This document shows, one piece after another, positions 15,873-25,600 of a stretch of DNA of 64,000 nucleotides. Both the position numbers and the translations under genes were made by a program. The stretch lies in contig VXMD01000042.1 of the NCBI GenBank assembly GCA_009841255.1, positions 1 to 64,000 on the forward strand, given 5' to 3'. The notes under the pieces are model-generated. The model had not been told where the DNA came from. It made no database searches and worked only from the letters and a program-made list of their open reading frames with translations. Source of the stretch: Candidatus Poribacteria bacterium. Lineage in GTDB: Bacteria; Poribacteria; WGA-4E; WGA-3G. Position 1 is the first letter of the stretch; every line of letters begins with the position of its first letter.

Positions 15873-16922
15873 TTAAAAATGACATTCAATACTTTTAGCA
15901 ACTTGTTGGACAATCGAAGGCCCATCGGTACTGCCGATGGATTGGATGACATAGATGCGGTTAGACTGATTGCATCGCCATAGATGAAACACAAGTGTTG
16001 TCCGTTTAGAAAGTTTATCGAGTACCAACACAGGTGAAAGTGGGACGCCATCATAAAGCCGTGTCTGTTGTCCAATGAGGGTCAGACGTTCATCTTCTGC
16101 GTCTATATTGGCTGTGACTTCAAATCCGTAGCCACGAATCGCTTTTGCGTATTTGGCGCGAAACCACGCCTCTAATGGGTTTGGAGCGTCTTTATAGTCG
16201 CTCAGCATCACCTCTGCGGGTCCGTACCGTTCCACGCTAAGCCGTCCCTTGTCGGGTACGGACGAGGCAACCTCGCCCCTACGATCGTCTACAGCACCAT
16301 TGTTCCGTAGACGATTGCTCGCCAGTTTCGCAAGCCGGACTGCGCTCTGAAAGCGAACGGGTTTTGCAACAAAGGCAAACAGTAGGTAGCCGCTGAGCAA
16401 TTTCTGACGTTCCAACTTGTATTCTTTGGGAACCCCTAACTTAAGCCCGTAGGCACTCCACAGTGTCGATGGAGCGTCCCCATGGTCTGTGATTGATTCA
16501 AAAACCCGAAGGACCGTGGGTCGCCAATTTTCCTTGAGCCGTCCCATCACCTGCACGATCGTAATCCGTTTCCCAGTGTGGAAAATCAGCCCATTTGCAC
16601 GAATATTTCCCTTCCAACTAAAACCGAGAACGGTGCGTCCCTTAAAGAATTCGTCTTCTTTGATGAGATTAACGTTCCGACGGAAGGAGAGTTCAGTGCC
16701 TTTCTTATACGTCTTGCGAATCAACTTGAAGTATTCGTCAAGCGTTGCGTGGAGATCGGGCTTTTTGCGTCGGGTATGCGCCCATTTGAGTTCAAGGCGC
16801 GGCATCTCTGCATCGTCAAGCCGGAGATATCCTGTCTTCTGATCTCCGCTGAGTCCGCTAAGTTCCCATGTCGTTGGGATTTCCAGCTCTATACCTGCCC
16901 ACCCAAAAACAGTCCATTCCAT
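15873..16922 (-). CDS. Unknown protein with two similar halves (DcrB/PsbP-like?)
   Basis: A 349-residue protein without a signal peptide or membrane helix. Two halves look alike: each starts with a strand pattern resembling IELEIPTTWELSG or LKLGVPKEYKLER, continues with a lysine/arginine-rich stretch and ends with a strand-helix motif, as in DcrB/PsbP-type folds. I do not recognise it firmly. Residues near VDDRRGEVASSVPDKG are encoded by a short repeat that appears inserted in frame (see 16263-16315). The gene lies between the OPT-like transporter and the PqqD-like gene on the same strand. Confidence 0.6.
   Translation of the reverse strand: MEWTVFGWAGIELEIPTTWELSGLSGDQKTGYLRLDDAEMPRLELKWAHTRRKKPDLHATLDEYFKLIRKTYKKGTELSFRRNVNLIKEDEFFKGRTVLGFSWKGNIRANGLIFHTGKRITIVQVMGRLKENWRPTVLRVFESITDHGDAPSTLWSAYGLKLGVPKEYKLERQKLLSGYLLFAFVAKPVRFQSAVRLAKLASNRLRNNGAVDDRRGEVASSVPDKGRLSVERYGPAEVMLSDYKDAPNPLEAWFRAKYAKAIRGYGFEVTANIDAEDERLTLIGQQTRLYDGVPLSPVLVLDKLSKRTTLVFHLWRCNQSNRIYVIQSIGSTDGPSIVQQVAKSIECHF
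16263..16315. repeat. Palindromic insertion inside a coding region
   Basis: CGAGG/CCTCG (16263-16275) and ATCGTCTAC/GTAGACGAT (16284-16292, 16307-16315) are perfect inverted repeats within an open frame. The encoded arginine/aspartate-rich stretch interrupts an otherwise regular domain. The length keeps the frame open. Confidence 0.5.
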
Positions 16923-17165
16923 ATTTTAATAGTTATCAGTTGTCAGTTGTCAGTTATCAGTTAAGAGGTTTCCTGTAACAATTTACGACTCCCTGGAGGA
17001 CTCCAAGTTGCGGGGGATTGTCACGAAGTACGCTTAACTAACAACTATTTTCACCGTTTTATATAGTTACCAATTATCAGTTACAAGAGGTTTTTGTTAA
17101 ACGATACCTTCTTAAACTGAAAACTGAAAGGTTTGTAGAAAAACCGCACTGACAATTGACAACTA
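16923..17165. repeat. Heptamer-rich spacer (TTATCAG/TTGTCAG)
   Basis: Clusters of TTATCAG, TTGTCAG and TTACCAATTATCAG heptamers lie at both edges, with GAGGTTTCCTG and AAGAGGTTTTTG modules also seen at 2585. No gene or clear promoter was found. It is the same repeat class as at 2557 and 14164. Confidence 0.55.
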
Positions 17166-19154
17166 TTAAAACGGTTTGACGATGACGGCTTTAGAGACAA
17201 GTGCAATTGCGACGGTTCCCATACCGATGAGACCGACACCGCAGGCGAATCCTGCTGCAAGGACCGGGTTGAACATATACCAACGCCGCATCCCAAATCG
17301 CTTAATCATGTAGAACCGTCCAATAACCGCGCCGAGTAGCCGTGCAACCATGCCGCCCGGATCCGCGCCGATACCTCCGATAATTCCGTAGAACCACATT
17401 GAGGGTAGTTTAAATACCCACAACATCCCGTAGATTGCGAGGCTTGAGGTAAGCCCAGCGGAGACATAGTCCCCGCGAATCGCTTGAAGCATCTGACTGT
17501 TTCCATCCCGTAGCGACGTTTTCCAGAGACATTCATTTGTGGCATTAATCGGCCACATCATCTGTGCGAACGGATACTGCGCGCTGGGGATAGGTGCAAT
17601 CTTCCAGATGAAGTGAAGCACCACAATTCCACTGACAAGCAGAATCGGCATAATCAGCAGTGTGCCCGCGAGATTTGAGGTAAAAGTCGTCCCTGTCAAT
17701 TCAAGGACGCGCCAACTCTGGGTACCGCGTCCATAATCTTCGTCTGGGAGTGGCGCGAACCAGATATCTATCTCTTCATAGCGACTCAAAATAAAAGTGA
17801 TTTCGTGTAGATACGGTATTTCAAAGAGGTCGCGTCCCAAGACACCGAAAGTCCGTGCAGTAACATACGAATTAATCGGTGTGTATAAGAATGCGTAGCC
17901 AAGCAAGAAACTCAGCGGGAAATTCGGGACCATCCAGTGGATGAGCCAGATAAATCCACCCATACCGACAAGCCACATTAATCCCATCAACCATATCGGG
18001 AAATCGCCACGGTTCGGAGGCGTCGAGAAGGATCCTCGTTCGCCAGCGGCTTTTTGGGTCTTCCGTAGTTTGATCACCATCGGAATTGAAGCCGCCATTC
18101 CAACGATTGCCAGACTAAAATTCTTACCCATCCCGTAACTAATCCAGAAATCCAGACCGTTGAACAAGCCGACACCGCGGACATCCAAACCTGGAGTCCA
18201 CTGGTGGAGAATCTCATACCGGTACAGAATTTGTGGGTTCAAAATGAATTGCGTCGCCATTGCAGTGATAAACTCTGTCATGACAACTGGGAACGGTAGC
18301 ACGAACCCAAAAAGCATCTGTCCGAAGTCGGTTCGGAAAGCGAAAACGCCTGTTGGTGCGAAGCCTTCGATGCTCTGCGTGAAATCTATCCACGGGATCT
18401 TCAAAATCTGAATCGGTTGGCTCATCATAACACCGGTGAGCGAAGGCACACCGATATAGAGGAAACCCCAGATAAGTCCTGCCATAGAGCCGATAGAGAA
18501 GACGCGCCATCGCCACGTTTCTTCCTTGCCTGTCGTTTCTGCGAGCGCCGTTGCCCCCTGCGCACTAATCGGTGCCATCGGATATGGGAGTCGCTCAAGG
18601 TCCGCCGTGAGCCGGAACAAGATATACTGTCCACTGACAAAACGCAACGTACCGAGCAATTTCCCAATGAGGTAGATACCGATAGGCAGGAACCAGTCTG
18701 GATGTATCAGAGTTCGCGTAAGCACGCCGACAGAATCACCTGCCGGTACAATCCAGTCTGGGATTTTGTCGGCGATCTCGTAGGATGCTGCTTGTGGCGT
18801 GTTGATAAAATAAGCGTACCAGATAAAGTTCCGGTACTGAAGCCCACTTCCGACAGCCGCACCTGTTAACCCGAGGAGCATATAAAGCTCCTGCCGTCGG
18901 GCAGTTGTAAAGGAACGCCGCGCGAGTTCAGTAAATAGAATAACGGCAACCCAAGGTGCTGCACCAGCCCCGGATTCACCGGATACGTAACTGAGATAAA
19001 TGGAACCCGGCATCATCAGCAAGCCAACGAAAAGTGCTCCAACGAACACCTTAACTGTTAGTCCCGACTCAAAGGTACGGATACCGCCTTCAATGTCGTA
19101 TCGCTGTGCCCAAGCTTGCCATTCATCTGCTTGTGATACTCTTTCTCTCGCCAA
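17166..19154 (-). CDS. OPT-like multi-pass membrane transporter
   Basis: A 662-residue protein with many hydrophobic helices (roughly 12-15). The conserved-looking stretch LERLPYPMAPISAQGATALAE resembles the proline-containing loop of oligopeptide-transporter (OPT) and related DUF6785-type proteins. The segments ANLAGTLLIMPILLVSG and LGAVIGRFYMIKRFGMRRW support a transporter. The start is TTG 19154 with AGGAG about 10 nt upstream. A related-looking protein is encoded at 52760-54754. In this minus-strand run it lies between the small membrane protein and the unknown two-half protein. Substrate unknown. Confidence 0.6.
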   Translation of the reverse strand: MARERVSQADEWQAWAQRYDIEGGIRTFESGLTVKVFVGALFVGLLMMPGSIYLSYVSGESGAGAAPWVAVILFTELARRSFTTARRQELYMLLGLTGAAVGSGLQYRNFIWYAYFINTPQAASYEIADKIPDWIVPAGDSVGVLTRTLIHPDWFLPIGIYLIGKLLGTLRFVSGQYILFRLTADLERLPYPMAPISAQGATALAETTGKEETWRWRVFSIGSMAGLIWGFLYIGVPSLTGVMMSQPIQILKIPWIDFTQSIEGFAPTGVFAFRTDFGQMLFGFVLPFPVVMTEFITAMATQFILNPQILYRYEILHQWTPGLDVRGVGLFNGLDFWISYGMGKNFSLAIVGMAASIPMVIKLRKTQKAAGERGSFSTPPNRGDFPIWLMGLMWLVGMGGFIWLIHWMVPNFPLSFLLGYAFLYTPINSYVTARTFGVLGRDLFEIPYLHEITFILSRYEEIDIWFAPLPDEDYGRGTQSWRVLELTGTTFTSNLAGTLLIMPILLVSGIVVLHFIWKIAPIPSAQYPFAQMMWPINATNECLWKTSLRDGNSQMLQAIRGDYVSAGLTSSLAIYGMLWVFKLPSMWFYGIIGGIGADPGGMVARLLGAVIGRFYMIKRFGMRRWYMFNPVLAAGFACGVGLIGMGTVAIALVSKAVIVKPF

Positions 19155-19199
19155 ATTGAATGTTCTCCTACAGACATGTCACCCCTACGGGGTTCAAGA

Positions 19200-19300
19200 A
19201 ATACCAAAACCGCGTAGCGCGTAACGAAGTGGAGCGCGGATTTAAGAAGAAACCGTGAAGACCCGAACCCCGTTGTTTTTCCGCAAGGTACGTTTAAAAA
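19200..19300 (+). repeat. Mosaic repeat, copy D, not facing a gene start
   Basis: GCGTAACGAAGTGGAGCGCG (19219-19238) matches the AATGAAATGGAGGGC module. CCGCAAGG (19281-19288) and GTACGTTTAAAAA follow. No gene starts after it: the next coding region on the right is the 3' end of a minus-strand gene. Confidence 0.6.
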
Positions 19301-19308
19301 ACTAATTC

Positions 19309-19497
19309 TCACTCTTCGCCTGATTCTTCGGTATCATCGGTGTCTCGTAATTCTTCCCAGAAATGCGCCCAGAAAATACCAACTATCAGTACAAGAGCCG
19401 AGAATATCTGCCATTGCCAGCGCCCTTCGAGGGCAAGAACGCTGAACAGCCATAAGAAGGTGCCAAGGATGATGATAAAACTTGCTACTTTTTCCAC
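19309..19497 (-). CDS. Small membrane protein, two helices
   Basis: A 62-residue protein when started at GTG 19497, which has AAAGGACAG about 8 nt upstream; the frame stays open to 19569, but that part is polar and unlikely. Two hydrophobic segments (ASFIIILGTFLWLFSVLA and WQIFSALVLIVGIFWAHFW) are separated by a short loop, with an acidic C-terminus (EELRDTDDTEESGEE). No homology recognised. It lies between the giant permease and the OPT-like gene and may be a small subunit or unrelated. Confidence 0.55.
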   Translation of the reverse strand: MEKVASFIIILGTFLWLFSVLALEGRWQWQIFSALVLIVGIFWAHFWEELRDTDDTEESGEE

Positions 19498-19613
19498 GTT
19501 TTCTGTCCTTTCATTATAGCCATCGGTTTTCAGCGGATGCCCCCTCGGTTTCCGTAACTCTCGTCTCACGAGGAAACCAAATTTACTGATGGCTGACTAC
19601 CGACGGCTGACAA

Positions 19614-22600
19614 CTAATCTGCGGGTGCCGGTACTGGATCCATCTGTCCTGCTTCTTCTGCCGAGGGGTCCATGCCTTCGGTTCTGCCGCGCTCATGGAA
19701 CTCTGCTCGGATATCGACACTGAATGTCCGCCAAATCAAAAGCTGTTTCCGCAGCAGATTGAGGAAACGTCGGTTGACCCGCTTCCAAGAGGCAATCTCA
19801 CCACTCTCGCGATGTACATCCAACGTGATTTTATAGAGATCCTCTTCTTCACCGCCTACTGGAGATGTAACGAACTGAATAGACTGGCTCACACCCAAGT
19901 CATAAGGCGCCAACCAGACCATCATCCCGATCTGATAGGAATCTTCGGCTTCTGTTTGGCTGAATGCAACCTGGTCCGTGTAGAAATCACTGGCAGATTC
20001 GTCCGCATGTGCCTCAAAATAATCCCGCATAAAGACGTTCAGACCGAGGGCTTCTTCTTCGAGGACGGTAAAGGGTAGGTTGAAGTGCCAGACATCCCCT
20101 TCAGGTTCCGGGAGTTTCCACTTACGTTCGATATCGGGGACTGCCATCCGTGAGGCTTTGATTGCTGGATACAGGGTACTTAACAACACGACAGCCATGA
20201 CGATGATTGTTGCAACAACAGTGGACATTGATGAGTAATTGAGCGTCAGCCCGGCAAGCCAGCCGAAGTGCACCAAGGTTGTCGCTATTGCTTGTCCCAT
20301 GAGATAACCTAACACCGCACCAACGATAGCGTATACGCATGCTTCTGCAAGGAACAGGAAGGCGATATGCACAGGCGCGAGTCCCACGGAACTGTAAATG
20401 CTGATTTCGCGGACCCGTTCATAGACAGCACCAAGCATGGTGTTAAGAACGATGAGGGCCGCGATCAAGATCGGCACAAACAAGTTACCCATACCGCTGA
20501 AACTCGTCATTCCGATACTACTGTAGAGGTATGTATCTTTATCCCGCCCTACAAAGAAGTCAAGGGCGATACGGTTCATGAGGGGTGCCATAATGAGATC
20601 TAACTTATCTATTGCCCCTAACAACTGCGGATCGTCCTCTTGCGGTTCCATGTTAACGGCAACACTTCGGAGTGTGCCGCCTTGATTCATAACCACCGCG
20701 TATGGCAGAATGGCAACACTATCTGGTGTGAGATGGAGATATTTTTGTAACTCACCCTCAAGTGTCTCATCACCCGTCGCACCTCGGCTCCGTTGCTGTT
20801 GCATCAACTGATAGTCGACGGGCGTAAGTTCTTCGCCATCGTTATCGGTGAGATCCTTGAAACCGATACCAAGAACACCGACGACGGTAAAGTCCGCACC
20901 GTAAACAGAAACGGTAGCTTTACCCATATCGCTTTCGGTAATCTTGAGCAACTCTGCCATCCCTTTAGGTAACACAATGGCGTAGGGCCACTCCGTTGGC
21001 CATTCGGCGGCATCTGCCGGGGTAAACCACTTCCCGTATTGAAGGTATCTGTCAATACCACTGACACCCGGTTCTGATTCATTCATACCCACGAGCATAT
21101 TTGCAGCAAAGGTCAATGCTTCACCCGTTAGTTGATGGGTCGGAGGCGATGGATCTGCTGGGTTTGCCGTGCGTGTAAGTTGGACAAACGATTGATCGCC
21201 GGTTCCTGAGGATTGATACCATGCACGCGGTGCGACGACGTTCCGAACAAATAAGACGGATTCTTCGTCGACCTTTTCAATGAAGCCACCCTCTTCTAAA
21301 GCCGTGCGTGCTTCCGCGAGGTCAACAGGTTGTTGTCCCTGTTTGACCAAGAGTTCATTCTTGCGTTGCAAAAGTCGTTCTAAGGCAGTGAGTGTGATCT
21401 GCGTCTTTTGCATATCATTTAGCACAGAGGTAAGCACAGGTTCTTCAAGTGGACGCCAGTATTGGTCACGAATGAGAAGTCCTGTATAGCGCGGTGTTAC
21501 TTGCGGGAGACTCGTTCTATTCGGATGCATAAACGTCCGCACGGAGGTAAACGATATAACAGTAAAGGTCAGAATTACCAACGTACAGCAGGTCAAGATC
21601 GTCCGTCCTTTCCGTTTCCGCATGTTGGAGATACCTAAACTGAATGCGGCGGCACTCGCGCTTAGTCTACCAACATCTGCTTTATAAACCTTACTTCCCT
21701 CTTGCCGGATCTTTTCGAGTTGCTCCTCGAATTTTCGGACAATAATGCTAATGACGATAACCGTCAATGCCAGCACTACGAACGCGATGAGGATAATCAC
21801 GGGTGTGGTGGTAATCTGGAATGCAGGGTGAACTTGACTGAGAAAGAAAAAGACAAGTAAAAAGATACCGAAGGATCCCAAAATCTGCTTGTGGATATTC
21901 GGGAATCCAAAAATGAGCCGCTCCATAAAGTACGCGAACGGCATGAGTAAAGCGAGATAGAACATTACGCCATTAACAACATCGTTACCCGTCTGTTTGA
22001 CATCCGGATAGGCCCGTGATTCGTAACCCCACGCGGCGCGAGCGAGTTTGAGGGCTTGTTGATAGTCGCTTTGGAGCAATTCAGTTTCTGCCCGTGCAAG
22101 GTAATCGTTCGCAAATTGATGGAGTTTATCAAGCCGATCGCTCGAGATACCGAACCGTTTATAAAGTCGTGAGCGGTTTTCATCGAGCCACCACATATCC
22201 CGGACAACGACATACGGCGTGAGACGAATTTGCCCGTTTTCGCGGACAACAAATCCTTCACCGGTATAAAGCGTCGGATTCTTCATACCGCTCTTCGTTG
22301 CTTTGATGAGTAGGAGTCGTTTGCCGATCTGTCCATACGCCATTCCGACTTTAATGCGGGTGTTTGGTTCGCTATACACGAGTGCGATAGGTTCGGCTGC
22401 AGACACACCTTCCTGTTGCCACGGTTTGGACATCCCGAATTTCTCCGGCGAACTGTCAGTGAGTGCATCATAGACTTCGAGTTCCCGCAGCGTTCGCAGG
22501 TACCGCTGATCCACCAAGTCGTAGATAGTTGTAGATACACAAGGGAATGTGACAACCCGACACCCGCGTCTACGCGTATTGATGGGAATTTCATTCGGGA

Positions 22601-25600
22601 GCAGTTTAGCACCGTAATTCCCTAAATCGGGTGCGTAGATGATATCACCAGAATCTGGATCGAGAATATAGGCTTCGACTTCTTGTTTCCCTTTGAGACG
22701 TCGTGTGGCTCTACCTTCCATGGCTAACCCGGCAACTTCAAAATTTCCCTTGTTGTCGCCCATCACAAACAGGTCCCCGCGGACCCCCATCATGGTTTTA
22801 TTCTTTCTACGCAGTGTGATGATAGGATAGGGGACGGGTTTATTCGGGAGTGCGGACTCGCGTGCATCAAATTCAACGACATCACCGAAGAGATTGCAGT
22901 AGAAATTCCCGACCCGTGCAGCGGTAGGCATTTCTTCGTCCCGGAGTGCTTGGATGAGTAGCGATGCCAGGGTCTGTGCTTGCTGATGGAGGTTACCGTC
23001 TTTGTGCAAGTCTACGCGTTCAATCGTATCGAGGGGTGTATCCGTTAAGACGCGGGCGTCTTCGATGGTTGCAAAAGCGATTCCGGTCTTTCCGACAAGC
23101 GTTGCTACCTCACTGTCAAAAGCGATTTTACCGGGGATATAAGTTTTCCAAGTCTTTCCACCGCTTGCGGAGATGGCGTTAACAAAGTTTGACTCACCGC
23201 CGAGACCCGCGATCGAAATAAGCGTTTTAATGTCCTCGATTTCTTCATCGGAGAAAGTTTCCGGATCTTCATGTCGAAGTCGGAGCATTGCGTCGAGTTG
23301 CTCACGTGTACGGATGTTATTCTTTCGATTTTTCTTTGCAGTGCGGACATCATTTCGGATGAAACGCTCGACCTCTTTTCGGATATAATCCATATCCTTG
23401 AGCATATCCTCAGAGGGTTCACCTTGGTTGCGCCACTGTTCAAACTGCATTTTCATCAGTCGACTCACGCCGCTGAGACCCGTGAGTTTATTGAAGTGCG
23501 AACTCAGTAGCGTTTCAAGGGTCTTTCCTTCAAGGGCGGCTTTATCAGAGATTCCATTTGCGACCGTCCATTGACGTGCCATAACGGCTTGTCGAATTTG
23601 GTCATCTGTCCACTGCCAAAGTTTCCGGACACGGACACCAAAATCAGCATCTTCGGCGTAAGAGGCAAGTTTATTGCCGATGCTTGCAAACTCGCGACGT
23701 AATACAAATTCGGGTTGCTGGTCATAGAACCATCCCTTATTGAACACCCCGAACTGATTCGATTGTGAGGAGAGGTCAATACTAATGTAGAGGGAGGTAT
23801 AATATCGGTTGAACAGGTCTTGAAGGGCGATAGCGGCCTCAATCTGACCGAGTTTTCGGTTGTATTCATCGGTGTCGATGCGCAGCATCTTTTCAATGCG
23901 ACTCTGGATGTTACGGAAACGGGCGTTGCGGAGTGTCAACATGTTATCGCGAAGAAGCACTTTCGTTTCTTCATCCAAATCGGTATCTAATGTGGGTAAC
24001 CGTTCAATGAGGTTTTCGAGTGCTACGATATCTGTGTCTGCACGCTTTTTGACGATTTCTAAGAGTTCTTTTTCGTTAATGTGTGATGAGATGCGCGAAC
24101 GCAACGAAAGTGCCTGTTCAACTTCATCCTCTGATAGGTAATTTTCCAAAATGAGACGTTCTTCATCCAAGTATTCCCGCCCTAACGTTCCGGCTGTTGC
24201 GATCAAATTCTGGATACGCGTTTGTTCCAATCGGGCATTCCGGAGCGCAATTTCAAAGATACCCTGTTTATCTTTCAGAAGATCTGCTATCAATATGGCA
24301 GCATCAACAACGTCTTCAGATTCGTTGAGCCGCTGTCGAAGTTGGGTGTCGATAGTATTAAGGCGCTCTATCCCGGGCTTCGACAAAAACTTACCACCGT
24401 AAATTAGAGCATCGCCGCTTGATTTTCCCATCGGCGTTTCTTTGAGTCTCCGAATGCTGACTTTAATCTCGTCTTCAACGGGTTGGCTATCAGGGATTTG
24501 TGCCAGAACCTTTTCAAGGAGTTGGACCTCTCGCTGAATCGCGACGGCTTGGGTGTCGTTGGCATCGCGCAAAACACTGCGGGCATCTTTCGCTTTATTG
24601 AGTGAGTGTAGGTCGAGATGCCGGTCGAGTATTTTCTCGGGAGTCCACATCAGCGCAAATTTGCGTTTGTCGCTCATCTCCCAGTTTGCGAGGGTTGTGT
24701 TAAGCATCTCTATATCAGGAACGAGTTCTTGTGGAAGATCCGCTGGGATAGGGATTTGCCAGTCTGACCCCTGTTCTATCGGAATAAGGTAGGCATCGTT
24801 TGGATGGGTCCTATATTCGTCGGTACCGCCAGTCTCTATAGCCTGAATGAGTTTCTTGACTGCCCATGTGTCAAGACGGGCAATCGGTAGCCCAAGCGTT
24901 TCGATTAATTCGCGCTGCGCGGATCGGCTTGTATTGAGGGCAACAGCACGAACCTCGGCTAACCTACCGACAATATCTCGAAGGAAATGTGTCGTTTGCA
25001 GCGCCTCTTTCTTCGAGCGGGCAAGATTTGCTAACAGACGACTCTTCTCTTCACCTGTGAACCCCTGTTTCTCACGTTTTCGATTCCTATCTGTTTGCTT
25101 CTTCTGGCGTTCTGAAAAGTCCCGCTGTTGCTCCGTGAGAGATTCAATCTCAGACCGTGTTTCTGCCAAACCATCGAGAGTCGTCGTCAGGGAGTCCAAG
25201 TCAGACTTTACGTTATGTATGCCGTGGAAAAAGTTGGCTGGGAGATCGACGAGGACACTCCGGTCAATGGAGAGCAGAAGCCTTCTACCCAATTCTTCAA
25301 ATTCGAGGACATCTGTAGAGAGTCCACGGCGCAGTCCGTGCATCGTTGGTGTACCGGGTGAATCGGTATCAGAACCTACAATATCTTGTCCAATGCCTTC
25401 CATGAAGGCACGCATGCCAGCAAGCCCTTGGAAGTGTCCATCAACTGCAACAAAGAGGACAGAGTAACCGGGCCGATATTGGGGCTGACTAAAAAGACGC
25501 GCCAGTTCCATAAGGGTCGCGATCCCGCACGTCGGATCAGCGCCGGGAGCCATCGCAGGGACGACGGACATGGCGTCGTAGTAGGCTGTGAGAACGATGA

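Noticed and set aside
18417-18869. 150-codon plus-strand open frame inside the OPT-like gene
   Set aside because: Antisense to a clear multi-helix protein; composition is arginine/cysteine-rich, as expected of a shadow frame.
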